From the IMG/VR virus record IMGVR_UViG_3300020147_000024, positions 1-24,950 of that record: a stretch of DNA of 24,950 bases; one strand, written 5' to 3'. The notes below the pieces were generated by a model that saw nothing but the letters and a program-made list of their open reading frames with translations, ran no database searches and was not told the origin of the DNA. The position numbers were made by a program, and so were the translations under genes. This stretch comes from a virus. Numbering within the stretch: the first letter of the stretch is position 1; each line of letters opens with the position of its first letter. Positions 17,219-23,883 of the stretch are shown here, piece by piece.

Positions 17219-19074
17219 TATACTCCTTCAGGCGGAAGTCCCGGCTGCGTAGGCGCTCCTTGCGGTGGCCCTACACCCTCCATTGCTTCCATTGTATCAG
17301 CGTCATCAGGGAATAGACCCGATGGCGTCATTGTCTCCATAGCGATACGCTCCATATAGAGGTTCACCATTTGCTGACCTTCAGCCTCCTCAGCCAACCG
17401 GATATAGGGCTGGACCAGAGGACGATCACCGAAGTCAAGCAGATCACTTAACATTCTTGCTGTTTCGACAGAGCTGATGTGTTGGAGAACAGCAGGGTCT
17501 GCCTGAAGAACCGAGGTGTAAAGACCTTGCAGGTTCTGTAGTTGCGTAGCTTTCTCCGCAAAGTTACGTGCAGCGATTGGACGAATACGACCGTTACCCG
17601 TGATTTCTTGGACCGTAAGGCTCGTAAAGGTAGCCACGTCCAGCTCATCATCGAAGATACGAATTGTCGTCTGCGTCATATTCCGACGAGCCAATTCCAA
17701 CATTGCGTTTAGAAGAGGCTCTAAAATGTCACGCTCGAACTGAGCGATCTTGTTCTGGAAGATACGTGCGGCAGCGTTCTCCAAGCGTTGCACTTCGTAT
17801 GCCGTTTTCTCACCCGGTGTACGGAAACCCATCGCTTCCTTCGGGGAGCCTGCCATCTCTTCCATCTTCATTTCCAAGAGGACGATCTGGTTGTCAGCAT
17901 TCAAAGCCTGCACGTCAGGCGACATGACTTCCACGTCACCATCATCACCAGTGTAAATACGTTCGAAGGGACCCCAATCGAAATCCTCGACATAACCCTT
18001 GACTTTTAGAGGGGGATATGCGATAAGATCGAAGACGTCTGCCTTCATATTCTCCAAGTGGTCGATACGATATTGCATACCAACCAGATTATCCAACGGA
18101 CCCATCGCCCAGAGATTATCTTGACGGATACGCCACCCGGCGTGGTAGATTGGGGGCTTTCCAAAGAAGGACGGATGTGGTCTATCTGCTATAACTTTGT
18201 GACGGTCCGCAACGACGATCATACGGTTCCGCTTAAATTCGCCGGAGTGCTCGTCGTAGATGTCACCGTAAAAGGTCAAGAGTTCGCAATAACCGGACTG
18301 GAGGTAGTGTTTGAAGTTATCGAACCCACTGATCCGGTAGATTTCATCTTTAACTGCGACATTACCGGGAAAGTCAGAGACGTGGTGACGAACACGCGTT
18401 AGATACTCGTAGATAGCCGCAGCATCTTCCTTATCGTGTTGATCGCCTGAGAGACGCTCCATGATCTCCCGAACTTCTCCTATACTCACCAAGCTCCGAA
18501 AAATCTTGGGTGAGTCTTCAAAATGCGGAGAAGTCGGGTTCAGGACCATGTCCAAGGGGTTAAGTCTTTTGATGGCTGGACCAACATATCCAACCTTGAC
18601 TTTACCCTCATTCGGTAGTTCCTGCGTCTCATCAACCCACTCGACCGTGGCAGTAGTGTTGCCCAGGTCGATGTAATCCAATACGAGCTTGCCGACCGTA
18701 GTATAGAACCTAGGACGATCAACGACCCAGGCCATGTAACTCTCGATAGCCTTGCGCTTCTCGGGGGACTCGTCAGCTTCGCTGAGGCCCTCCCAGACCA
18801 TCCACTTCCTACGGGGGAAGAGAGAGGCCATGTAGTTAGCGTAAAGGTTATCCCTGATCTGGCAGAGCTTCGGGATAGTGGTCTTGTTCGACCACGGCAA
18901 CTTCGAGTTGCTTGTTTTGGTTGTATCGGTTGCGAAGATGTACTTCATAATTTCCATCTTCTCAGTAACCCAATCCTGGCGTCGCATATCCCAGTCGATG
19001 TATCGCTCTGAGATTACACACCCCAATTGATCGGGTGTTATGAAGTCTTCAATCTGGAGTACATTACCGGTCAT
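17218..19074 (-). CDS. Portal protein (head-tail connector)
   Basis: A 618-residue protein matching podoviral portals in length and in its segments. These include an N-terminal helical region (SERYIDWDMRRQDWVTEKME), IPKLCQIRDNLYANYMASLF followed by PRRKWMVWEG, a core GNTTATVEWVDE, NPLDMVLNPTSPHFEDSPK, and a clip/stem region around GMQYRIDHLENMKADVFDLI. A long C-terminal segment with AMGFRTPGEKTAYEVQRLEN (the conserved FRTPGEKTAYEV-type motif) follows, and then a low-complexity proline/glycine tail. The dodecamer forms the DNA entry pore, binds terminase and later the adaptor. AAGG lies 6 bases before the ATG; the start and stop both overlap neighbours as TAATG. Terminase, portal, scaffold and capsid follow in the order expected for a head module. 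Confidence 0.9.
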   Translation of the reverse strand: MTGNVLQIEDFITPDQLGCVISERYIDWDMRRQDWVTEKMEIMKYIFATDTTKTSNSKLPWSNKTTIPKLCQIRDNLYANYMASLFPRRKWMVWEGLSEADESPEKRKAIESYMAWVVDRPRFYTTVGKLVLDYIDLGNTTATVEWVDETQELPNEGKVKVGYVGPAIKRLNPLDMVLNPTSPHFEDSPKIFRSLVSIGEVREIMERLSGDQHDKEDAAAIYEYLTRVRHHVSDFPGNVAVKDEIYRISGFDNFKHYLQSGYCELLTFYGDIYDEHSGEFKRNRMIVVADRHKVIADRPHPSFFGKPPIYHAGWRIRQDNLWAMGPLDNLVGMQYRIDHLENMKADVFDLIAYPPLKVKGYVEDFDWGPFERIYTGDDGDVEVMSPDVQALNADNQIVLLEMKMEEMAGSPKEAMGFRTPGEKTAYEVQRLENAAARIFQNKIAQFERDILEPLLNAMLELARRNMTQTTIRIFDDELDVATFTSLTVQEITGNGRIRPIAARNFAEKATQLQNLQGLYTSVLQADPAVLQHISSVETARMLSDLLDFGDRPLVQPYIRLAEEAEGQQMVNLYMERIAMETMTPSGLFPDDADTMEAMEGVGPPQGAPTQPGLPPEGV

Positions 19075-19301
19075 TATTTACCTTTAGCAGGAAAGAGTAG
19101 GTTTTCACCCGCAGCCACTGCACCCCTGATACGGTTGATCTCACTACGGAAGTAATTAGCCGTTGAGGAGCCCATATTGGTCGCCAGAGGGGCGGGGCCA
19201 CTGGGGGCAGTACCTGGAGCAGCCGGATACGGTGTAGCCGCTGTACGGGCCGCTAGAGAGCCTACAGAGGGTGCGAAGGGATCAGCATTGAACTTAGCCA
19301 T
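19074..19301 (-). CDS. Small Ala/Pro-rich protein, paralogue of its upstream neighbour, 75 aa
   Basis: The product starts MAKFNADPFAPSVGSLAART, followed by an alanine/proline/threonine-rich, probably unstructured middle, then a helix (YFRSEINRIRGAVAAGENLL) and a KGK end. Residues 5-15 share NADxxAPSVGS with the adjacent 77-residue protein, suggesting a duplication or a shared docking motif. AGGGG lies 6 bases before the ATG, and both ends overlap neighbours as TAATG. It sits between the large terminase and portal. Function is unknown; an assembly or packaging cofactor is a guess. Confidence 0.7.
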   Translation of the reverse strand: MAKFNADPFAPSVGSLAARTAATPYPAAPGTAPSGPAPLATNMGSSTANYFRSEINRIRGAVAAGENLLFPAKGK

Positions 19302-19534
19302 TAGCGTCCCCTCTTGCTTTTCTTGTGAGTGGAGGAACGACCCATGATTTCGTCAGTACGAGCTTCATAGGCTACAGTTCTTCGCTCAGCGGCAGCATAA
19401 CCTGGAATGTTCTTCCCCGGAGGATTAATATCGTCCTCAGAGGCTACGTGAGGGTTCTTAGAAGTTTTCTTTCCAGAGTTTGATCGCTGCATTGAACCCA
19501 CTGAAGGGGCATGATTGTCGGCATTGTAAGGCAT
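19301..19534 (-). CDS. Small basic protein, paralogue of its downstream neighbour, 77 aa
   Basis: The 77-residue protein starts MPYNADNHAPSVGSMQR, then a Ser/Lys/Asn-rich stretch, an acidic patch (SEDDINPPGKN), a helix (YAAAERRTVAYEARTDEIM) and a strongly basic end (STHKKSKRGR). It carries the NADxxAPSVGS motif of the next gene. A GGAGGGG site lies about 7 bases before the ATG, and the ATG overlaps the large terminase stop as TAATG. The basic tail could bind DNA or the acidic surface of a packaging component; this is inference. No database family is known to me. Confidence 0.7.
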   Translation of the reverse strand: MPYNADNHAPSVGSMQRSNSGKKTSKNPHVASEDDINPPGKNIPGYAAAERRTVAYEARTDEIMGRSSTHKKSKRGR

Positions 19535-21087
19535 TAGGATACCCCTCCAAATCTTGAATGAAAGTATTGCATGTAGTCCTTGTGACCGGTCTTAGAAATG
19601 TTACCCATACCAGCCGAAGGAGGTACACAGATTTCAACACATGAAGCCAAAGAGTCCTTTATATCATCATGAGGAGGCTTCGAGAGAACCAATTCCTCTT
19701 CCAATGTTTGACAGTTTCCGCCTTTATAATGCCACATCTGTCGATTGGAGTACCTTGGTTGTAGCGTGGCTTCCACTCGTTCTTCTTTTGAGCCTTCTGC
19801 TCTTGACGGGCGATATTCCTCCACAGCCAAAGCCAACCCATTCGGTCGAATGTAACTGTCCTTAAGGTCTTTGACGATAACCTCTTGGGCGATAGTTACC
19901 TCAGCCCTGATTTTCCGAAAGCCCCATTTCTTATGAAGACGCAAAATTCTAGCGAAGTAATCACTGATCTTGTTGGTACGGAAGCGGTCGATGTCCAGGA
20001 CGAAATAGTTATGGTAAGCGTCGATGCCTACTACGACAATCGCAGTGTAATCAGCCGTCTGTTTCAAGCTAAATGCGAAGTCCACAGCGGCAAATACATT
20101 AAGTCGATTACCTTTGAAAAACCATTTCCCTTTATCACTGGTAAGATGTTCGGGCTCGTAGTATTGGAAATAGTCGGGAGCGATAGTAGCCGATGAAATA
20201 TCGTTTGGATTATTATAATACTGTGCTCGAAACTGAGTACGATCCAGATACTGGGCTCTTTTTTGAGCTAAGATTTTCTGATCAAAACCGAACCATTGTC
20301 CATCTGACCTTTGTTGGCGGGGCCACAAGAACTGACCTGTTCCATCTCCTCGATCCTCAACCTGACGCTCGAAAATTTCATACAGAGGCTTGCTATCTAT
20401 TAGATCGCCTTCATCCGAATAAATCTCATACACCATCTCCAAGAAGTCATTGTAAAGGTCCTTAGGATGATATCGAGTTCCGACAGCCCAGACTTGGGAG
20501 TCCGTACCTGCAATACTCGCCAGAAACGAGGCCTGTGTTTTTACACGTTGGCGTCCTTCTTCGGTATACGCATTCTCGCCAGTTACGACGTCATCCATGA
20601 CCGCGATGTCGCAGTGGAGGCCGACAATATTGGTTGTGAGGCCAGCTGTGAACACTGTGGGATCACGTACGTTCTCGCGCTTCCGGTCGGGATGGTCCAC
20701 GGAGATTTCTGACTCTGTCCACTTCTCCCGTTTGGTCTCTTCTTTGTTGACCATCTCGGGCCAATAGAAGCGGTAGATGTCCGAAGTAAGAATGTCTTTG
20801 ATGAACTTCAGCTGTTTGGTAGCGAGGTTCTGTGTGCTGGAGATGTAGAGAACACGAATGTGTGGGCGTCTAGTGATCTCCCAGGCTACACGGTAAGCAA
20901 CCAAAGCTGACTTCTGGTGGTCACGAGGAAGAAGAAGCAGCTGATGACTCAGTGCTTCCTCACTCCTCCACCACTTGATAACGTCTTTGTGAACCTGGCC
21001 AAGTACCCTACGGGGATGAACTAGGTTGATAAATGCTTCTAGATCACTTTCAGCTTGCAGTCGGATTAGGTCTTTCTTATCTGCCAC
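19534..21087 (-). CDS. terL: Terminase large subunit (packaging ATPase-nuclease)
   Basis: A 517-residue protein. The ATPase half shows a degenerate Walker A (LLLLPRDHQKSALVAY, K59 S60), Walker B HCDIAVMDDVV (D165-D166) and a motif III VGTRYHPKD (202-210). The RNase H-like nuclease has its first acidic residue at D336 (FAAVDFAFS), the second probably at E396 (IRAEVTIAQE) and the third at D475/D478 (PPHDDIKDSLA). It drives DNA into the procapsid through the portal and cuts concatemers. The start is GTG at 21087 with AGGAG 5 bases upstream; the ATG of the preceding 40-residue gene's frame runs into it with an 11-base overlap. The Walker B second acidic residue is D rather than the usual E. Confidence 0.92.
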   Translation of the reverse strand: MADKKDLIRLQAESDLEAFINLVHPRRVLGQVHKDVIKWWRSEEALSHQLLLLPRDHQKSALVAYRVAWEITRRPHIRVLYISSTQNLATKQLKFIKDILTSDIYRFYWPEMVNKEETKREKWTESEISVDHPDRKRENVRDPTVFTAGLTTNIVGLHCDIAVMDDVVTGENAYTEEGRQRVKTQASFLASIAGTDSQVWAVGTRYHPKDLYNDFLEMVYEIYSDEGDLIDSKPLYEIFERQVEDRGDGTGQFLWPRQQRSDGQWFGFDQKILAQKRAQYLDRTQFRAQYYNNPNDISSATIAPDYFQYYEPEHLTSDKGKWFFKGNRLNVFAAVDFAFSLKQTADYTAIVVVGIDAYHNYFVLDIDRFRTNKISDYFARILRLHKKWGFRKIRAEVTIAQEVIVKDLKDSYIRPNGLALAVEEYRPSRAEGSKEERVEATLQPRYSNRQMWHYKGGNCQTLEEELVLSKPPHDDIKDSLASCVEICVPPSAGMGNISKTGHKDYMQYFHSRFGGVS

Positions 21088-21199
21088 GCCGTCTCCTGTA
21101 AATTACGATGTACTCGCCACCGTTCCCATCAGGAACTACGACGATCTCTACTTGAAAAGCATCATTTTGAAATGCGTTGGATTGAAACGCTCCAGCCAT
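21077..21199 (-). CDS. 40-residue AFQ-repeat microprotein
   Basis: This frame begins at an ATG that shares its A with the stop of the fibre-like gene (TAATG at 21199-21201) and ends 11 bases inside the large terminase start. The product begins MAGAFQSNAFQNDAFQVEIV, with three AFQ units at a five-residue period (positions 4, 9 and 14). A short beta strand pair (VEIVVVPDGNGGEYIVIY) and a basic RRRRGR tail follow. AFQ repeats of this kind occur in small proteins of phage genomes in my memory, but no function is known. It fills the gap exactly, and its removal would leave 111 unused bases in a compact operon. It is likely real; role unknown. Confidence 0.65.
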   Translation of the reverse strand: MAGAFQSNAFQNDAFQVEIVVVPDGNGGEYIVIYRRRRGR

Positions 21200-22179
21200 T
21201 AGACACCTATAACCGTCCAGTTAGTACCATTGTACCACGCTAAGACGGTGAACGCACCGCCGCCCGCAACCGTAGCTCCCCAAGTGTTTACAGTGCTGTC
21301 AGTGATGACGTACTGTTTACCCAGGACACCAGCAGGTAGGCTGGCAAAGGTAGAGCTTGGGATTTGAGCTGTCGCTCCGTTAGAAAACGTAAGAGCGGAC
21401 GAAGAAAGACTGGCCCTAATTGAGCCGTCTACCAGCAGATTGATTAGGCTGTTGGCTGTCGCATTGTCTGGGTCAGCCGAGAGGTTGAGACTGTCAGAAG
21501 CCGAAGTGTGATTGATGACAGCCCTTGAAGCTGCCGTCCCCATTTCAACAAGTCCATTGTCTCCGAGATAAAGACTAGACCACCTAAGTTCTTGCCCCAA
21601 TACGGCTGCGGTATTACCCAGAGCCATTGTGTTATTCGGTACTGGAAGAAAGCCTAGATTACCGGCTGCGCAGGTAAACAGATAAAGGATCGTTCCTGAT
21701 GTTCCGGCACGCCACTGAGTCCAAGACATATCCAGACAGTTTTCACCACCACCAGTCAGGGTAGCGTAGTCTTCACTAACCTCAAACTGTATCCAGTCAG
21801 GAGCCGAGTAGTCCCCAGGGTTTCCCCATTGGAAAGCACTCCCGAAGAACAGAGTACGGTTGACGGTATTATCTGAACCCGCGAAAATAAACATGGGCGG
21901 GTCAGCTGGATTGTCTCGAAGCTGGACCATCGCCGCAGCGTTGATATCAGCAATACCACCTGTCGGACTGCCCATAATTAGGGCGGGTAATCCTGTTAGA
22001 ACCGGGCCTGCCGCCACAGCAAGTTGTGTGAAATTAGCAGACTTTACGTCAACCAGATCGTTGTTGTTTAGATCAACGTCTCCGTCAATGACGTGGTCTT
22101 CGTTCCAGTTGGAAGGGCGAACAAGGCTTGTATCAGCATCATCTAGAACAGCCGATACGAACAGATGTTTGATGCCCAT
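21199..22179 (-). CDS. Fibre-like or tail-associated protein, 326 aa
   Basis: The N-terminus (MGIKHLFVSAVLDDADTSLV, RPSNWNEDHVIDGDVDLNNN) is a recognisable phage module: HLFVSAxxDxADTSLVRPSNWNxDHVI. The centre is beta-rich with many glycine and asparagine residues. The last ~45 residues (FASLPAGVLGKQYVITDSTV, TWGATVAGGGAFTVLAWYNG, NWTVIGV) match a C-terminal module common in phage tail and receptor-binding proteins. It lies between a coiled-coil protein and the large terminase, away from the tail genes, which is unusual. It may be a second fibre, a head fibre or a spike. The class is supported by the modules; attachment site is unknown. Confidence 0.65.
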   Translation of the reverse strand: MGIKHLFVSAVLDDADTSLVRPSNWNEDHVIDGDVDLNNNDLVDVKSANFTQLAVAAGPVLTGLPALIMGSPTGGIADINAAAMVQLRDNPADPPMFIFAGSDNTVNRTLFFGSAFQWGNPGDYSAPDWIQFEVSEDYATLTGGGENCLDMSWTQWRAGTSGTILYLFTCAAGNLGFLPVPNNTMALGNTAAVLGQELRWSSLYLGDNGLVEMGTAASRAVINHTSASDSLNLSADPDNATANSLINLLVDGSIRASLSSSALTFSNGATAQIPSSTFASLPAGVLGKQYVITDSTVNTWGATVAGGGAFTVLAWYNGTNWTVIGV

Positions 22180-22664
22180 TAGATTTTAGCCCGGAGTGCC
22201 TCCAAGGCTTTCTCAGCGTCAAACTTACGCTTCTCCAGGACTTCAACTTCACCTGCGAGCTGAGCTTTGACCTCTTCGACTTTCTTCGTCAGTTCGGCCT
22301 TCAGGGCCTCGACTTCCTCGTGAGCAGCCTTCTTAGCCTCTTCAGCTTCCTTAGCTGTGCGGCCAAGCTGTCTGTCGAGATCAGCCCTGGCTTTAGCCTC
22401 TTCTTTTCTGACAGCCTCGACCTTAGCATCAAGCTCAGCTACTTCAGTCCTCATGGTATCACGAAGCAAAGTCGTACGCACCACATCCTCCTTAACAGCA
22501 GCCAACTCTTCAGTCGCTTTAGTAAGTTCAAGCTTGTAACCATCGAGGTGACCCAGAACCTTTTCCAGGTCCTTGAGGGAGTCACCAAGAGCGATCAAAC
22601 CCGAGAACCGCTTCGCAATGAAGGAAAGGTCCTCTAGGGATTTAGTAACATCTTTGCGCTGCAT
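22179..22664 (-). CDS. Long coiled-coil protein, 161 aa
   Basis: The first 40 residues are moderately hydrophobic (SFIAKRFSGLIALGDSLKDL). From about residue 45 to 158 the sequence is almost pure heptad coiled coil, rich in A, E, K, L and V (for example AELDAKVEAVRKEEAKARAD and AHEEVEALKAELTKKVEEVK). It has no cysteines or membrane span. Both ends are coupled by TAATG to neighbours. The position immediately before a fibre-like gene suggests a fibre stalk, chaperone or attachment partner, but a packaging role is equally possible given flanking terminase genes. No family is recognised. Confidence 0.7.
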   Translation of the reverse strand: MQRKDVTKSLEDLSFIAKRFSGLIALGDSLKDLEKVLGHLDGYKLELTKATEELAAVKEDVVRTTLLRDTMRTEVAELDAKVEAVRKEEAKARADLDRQLGRTAKEAEEAKKAAHEEVEALKAELTKKVEEVKAQLAGEVEVLEKRKFDAEKALEALRAKI

Positions 22665-23026
22665 TAGCGTGCTCCCTTAACGATGAGATAGAAATTCAGG
22701 TTACCACCGGTGCCACCCACAGCAGGGCGGATCATACGGGTGTATTCCAGGATTTGTTCCAGGAACGGAGGGGTCAAGTCTTCCAACGGAGTCCCCTGGG
22801 GATCAGCGAGTGCGAGGAAGTTAGTACCGTCGTTTGAACCTTCGATGCTAACAGTAGCAGTATCGACAGTACCTCCAACTTGGACACTGCGATCACCACC
22901 GCCAGCGCCCGGAACAGTAGAAACGTCGAAGGGCTGTCCAGTATCGCCAGTGGTCAAACCGAGCCACTCGACGACATAGACCAGCGGGTTCGCCGTCTTC
23001 CTAATCGTATAGTTTCTTACAGCCAT
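22664..23026 (-). CDS. Beta-sandwich-type hypothetical virion protein, 120 aa
   Basis: The sequence shows alternating strands with the motif DRSVQVGGTVDTATVSIEGS followed by NDGTNFLALADPQGTPL and a MIRPAVGG segment, then NLNFYLIVKGAR. This SVQV-GT-ATV-xEGSNDGTNF-DPQG-IRP pattern is one I know from small phage structural proteins, often annotated as hypothetical or head decoration. AGGAGG lies upstream with an 11-base spacing. It is the second gene of the late operon. A capsid-surface protein is the best guess. Confidence 0.65.
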   Translation of the reverse strand: MAVRNYTIRKTANPLVYVVEWLGLTTGDTGQPFDVSTVPGAGGGDRSVQVGGTVDTATVSIEGSNDGTNFLALADPQGTPLEDLTPPFLEQILEYTRMIRPAVGGTGGNLNFYLIVKGAR

Positions 23027-23056
23027 CTAGTGTGTATCCTCCTCCTAGACTAAGGG

Positions 23057-23569
23057 TCAGTTCAGTTTTAGGCGTTCAAAGTCTTCTTTGATCCGTAGCT
23101 TCGCCTCGGCAGCTAGAATATCGTCTTGTTCCTTAGTATCTTTCTTGGGGCGGCCACGCTTAGATGTCGTGGTCCCCTCCTTCTCTTTCCATCCACCCTC
23201 CGTGAGCCACTTGTTTGCGGCGAAAGAAAGTTTATGATCGCTGTTGGCAGCTGTTTCGCGGATCGACCTTAGGGTCGCCGCCCGGATTTTAAGCTCTAGC
23301 TCCTTTCGCCACCGAGTGACGTAGGGCTGGAACCAGCTGCATTCACACAGCATCTGCCAATGCTCCCACCCGTCAAGGTAGGTGTTGGCGAACTCCCACT
23401 CTGTGAGGTCCTCCATTTCCATGTAGTGGCGGTACAACGAAGGAAAGTTGAGATGATCTTCATCCTTCAGGGTGTAGAGCACACTGGATTTTTCCGCGCC
23501 GGTGGTCTCATAGAACAGACCCTTGAGGAAACGGGAACCAATAGAGCTTTTGAACTTATTGTGGGTCAA
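23057..23569 (-). CDS. terS: Putative terminase small subunit
   Basis: First gene after the strong leftward promoter. The frame opens with a TTG at 23569, the earliest possible start before an upstream in-frame stop; CTCCTT on the plus strand (AAGGAG in mRNA) at 23581-23586 gives an 11-base spacing. The 170-residue product has FPSLYRHYMEMEDLTEWEFA, aromatic clusters WEHWQMLCECSWFQPYV, a helix RWRKELELKIRAATLRSIRE, the motif FAANKWLTEGGW, and an AT-hook-like SKRGRPKK (136-143). An acidic helical C-terminus follows. The AAxKxLxxxGW-x-KRGRP layout recurs in small terminase or packaging-initiation proteins. It would recognise the packaging site and hand DNA to TerL. Assignment is moderate. Confidence 0.6.
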   Translation of the reverse strand: MTHNKFKSSIGSRFLKGLFYETTGAEKSSVLYTLKDEDHLNFPSLYRHYMEMEDLTEWEFANTYLDGWEHWQMLCECSWFQPYVTRWRKELELKIRAATLRSIRETAANSDHKLSFAANKWLTEGGWKEKEGTTTSKRGRPKKDTKEQDDILAAEAKLRIKEDFERLKLN

Positions 23570-23615
23570 TTGTGTTAGAACTCCTTGTGTTCAATCCCTT
23601 GTGTTCTTGCAGAAC
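23570..23615 (-). repeat. AACACAA repeats and small hairpin in the terS leader
   Basis: In mRNA sense, AACACAA occurs three times just before the terS start (plus-strand TTGTGTT at 23570-23576, 23585-23591 and 23599-23605; spacing 15 and 14). Two of them are part of the identical 10-mer GAACACAAGG (23583-23592 and 23597-23606). A 5-bp dyad GTTCT-TGC-AGAAC (23603-23615) overlaps the third copy. One repeat contains the AAGG of the ribosome site. They may bind a regulator or TerS itself. Confidence 0.6.
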
Positions 23616-23666
23616 TAACTCCCTAAGTAAAACACCTTAAGGGATATTCTAATAGTTTATACTAAT

Positions 23667-23695
23667 AGTATACCACGTTTTTGACACAATGTCAA
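23667..23695 (-). promoter_or_regulatory. Strong extended sigma-70 promoter for the late operon
   Basis: On the minus strand TTGACA (23690-23695) is a perfect -35 box. After exactly 17 bases comes TATACT (23667-23672), one mismatch from TATAAT, preceded by TGG which makes an extended -10 (TGn). Transcription should start near 23660, leaving a leader of about 90 bases before terS. The direct repeat CTAATAGT (23649-23656 and 23662-23669, 13 bp apart) overlaps the -10 region and could be an operator. This promoter can account for host RNA polymerase reading the whole structural operon. Confidence 0.85.
23681..23695. promoter_or_regulatory. TTGACA-CAA-TGTCAA palindrome over the -35 box
   Basis: A perfect 6-3-6 palindrome whose right arm is the -35 box of the leftward promoter. 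Its left arm gives a TTGACA on the plus strand, but only a poor -10 (TACAAG, 18 bases on) follows there, so a rightward promoter is doubtful. A dimeric repressor or activator bound here would control the late promoter directly. Similar half-sites occur at 23752-23757 and 23775-23779. Confidence 0.55.
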
Positions 23696-23769
23696 CAAAA
23701 ATCGTACAAGGAGTATCATTTTTCCAAATGTGCTGATTTTTTATGCGATATTGTCAAGGTGTAATTCTT

Positions 23770-23819
23770 GGGGGTTGACGCCCCCCCGGCCCCCCTCCCC
23801 CGGTGGCACCCCAGGGGGG
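23770..23819 (-). other. G-quadruplex-capable G-rich block
   Basis: On the minus strand four G-runs occur in order: GGGG (23809-23812), GGGGG (23797-23801), GGGGGG (23790-23795) and GGGGGGG (23781-23787), separated by 7, 1 and 2 bases. This satisfies the usual G-quadruplex rule of at least three G per run and loops of 1-7. On the plus strand GGGGG-TTGACG-CCCCC (23770-23785) and the GGGGGG at 23814-23819 allow competing hairpins. The block is unlike anything else in the window. Confidence 0.6.
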
Positions 23820-23832
23820 TCCCTTGGTGTTC

Positions 23833-23883
23833 CAAAGCACTGTGTAGTGCAGAGCACTTTGTGATGCAAAGCACTTTGTAACG
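23833..23883. repeat. Three contiguous 17-bp tandem repeats, each with a CAAAG-CA-CTTTG dyad
   Basis: Units at 23833-23849, 23850-23866 and 23867-23883 follow without gaps with consensus CARAGCACTKTGTRRYG. Each begins with a 5-2-5 dyad (perfect in the third unit: CAAAGCACTTTG), then five variable bases. The first unit also contains GCACT-GTGT-AGTGC. Regular 17-bp phasing of a dyad is typical of operator arrays, enhancer sites or replication iterons. No spacers are present, so this is not a CRISPR array. Confidence 0.8.

Noticed and set aside
23681-23710. Rightward sigma-70 promoter from the plus-strand TTGACA
   Set aside because: The only -10 candidate (TACAAG at 18-base spacing) is poor, and the following AAGGAG is too far from any usable start.
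23833-23849. NtrC-type enhancer site (GCACT-GTGT-AGTGC)
   Set aside because: The spacing between GCAC and GTGC is one base shorter than the enteric NtrC consensus and the other two repeats lack the second half, so a specific NtrC claim is not supported.
23833-23883. CRISPR-like array
   Set aside because: The 17-bp units are contiguous with no spacers, and no cas-like gene is near.
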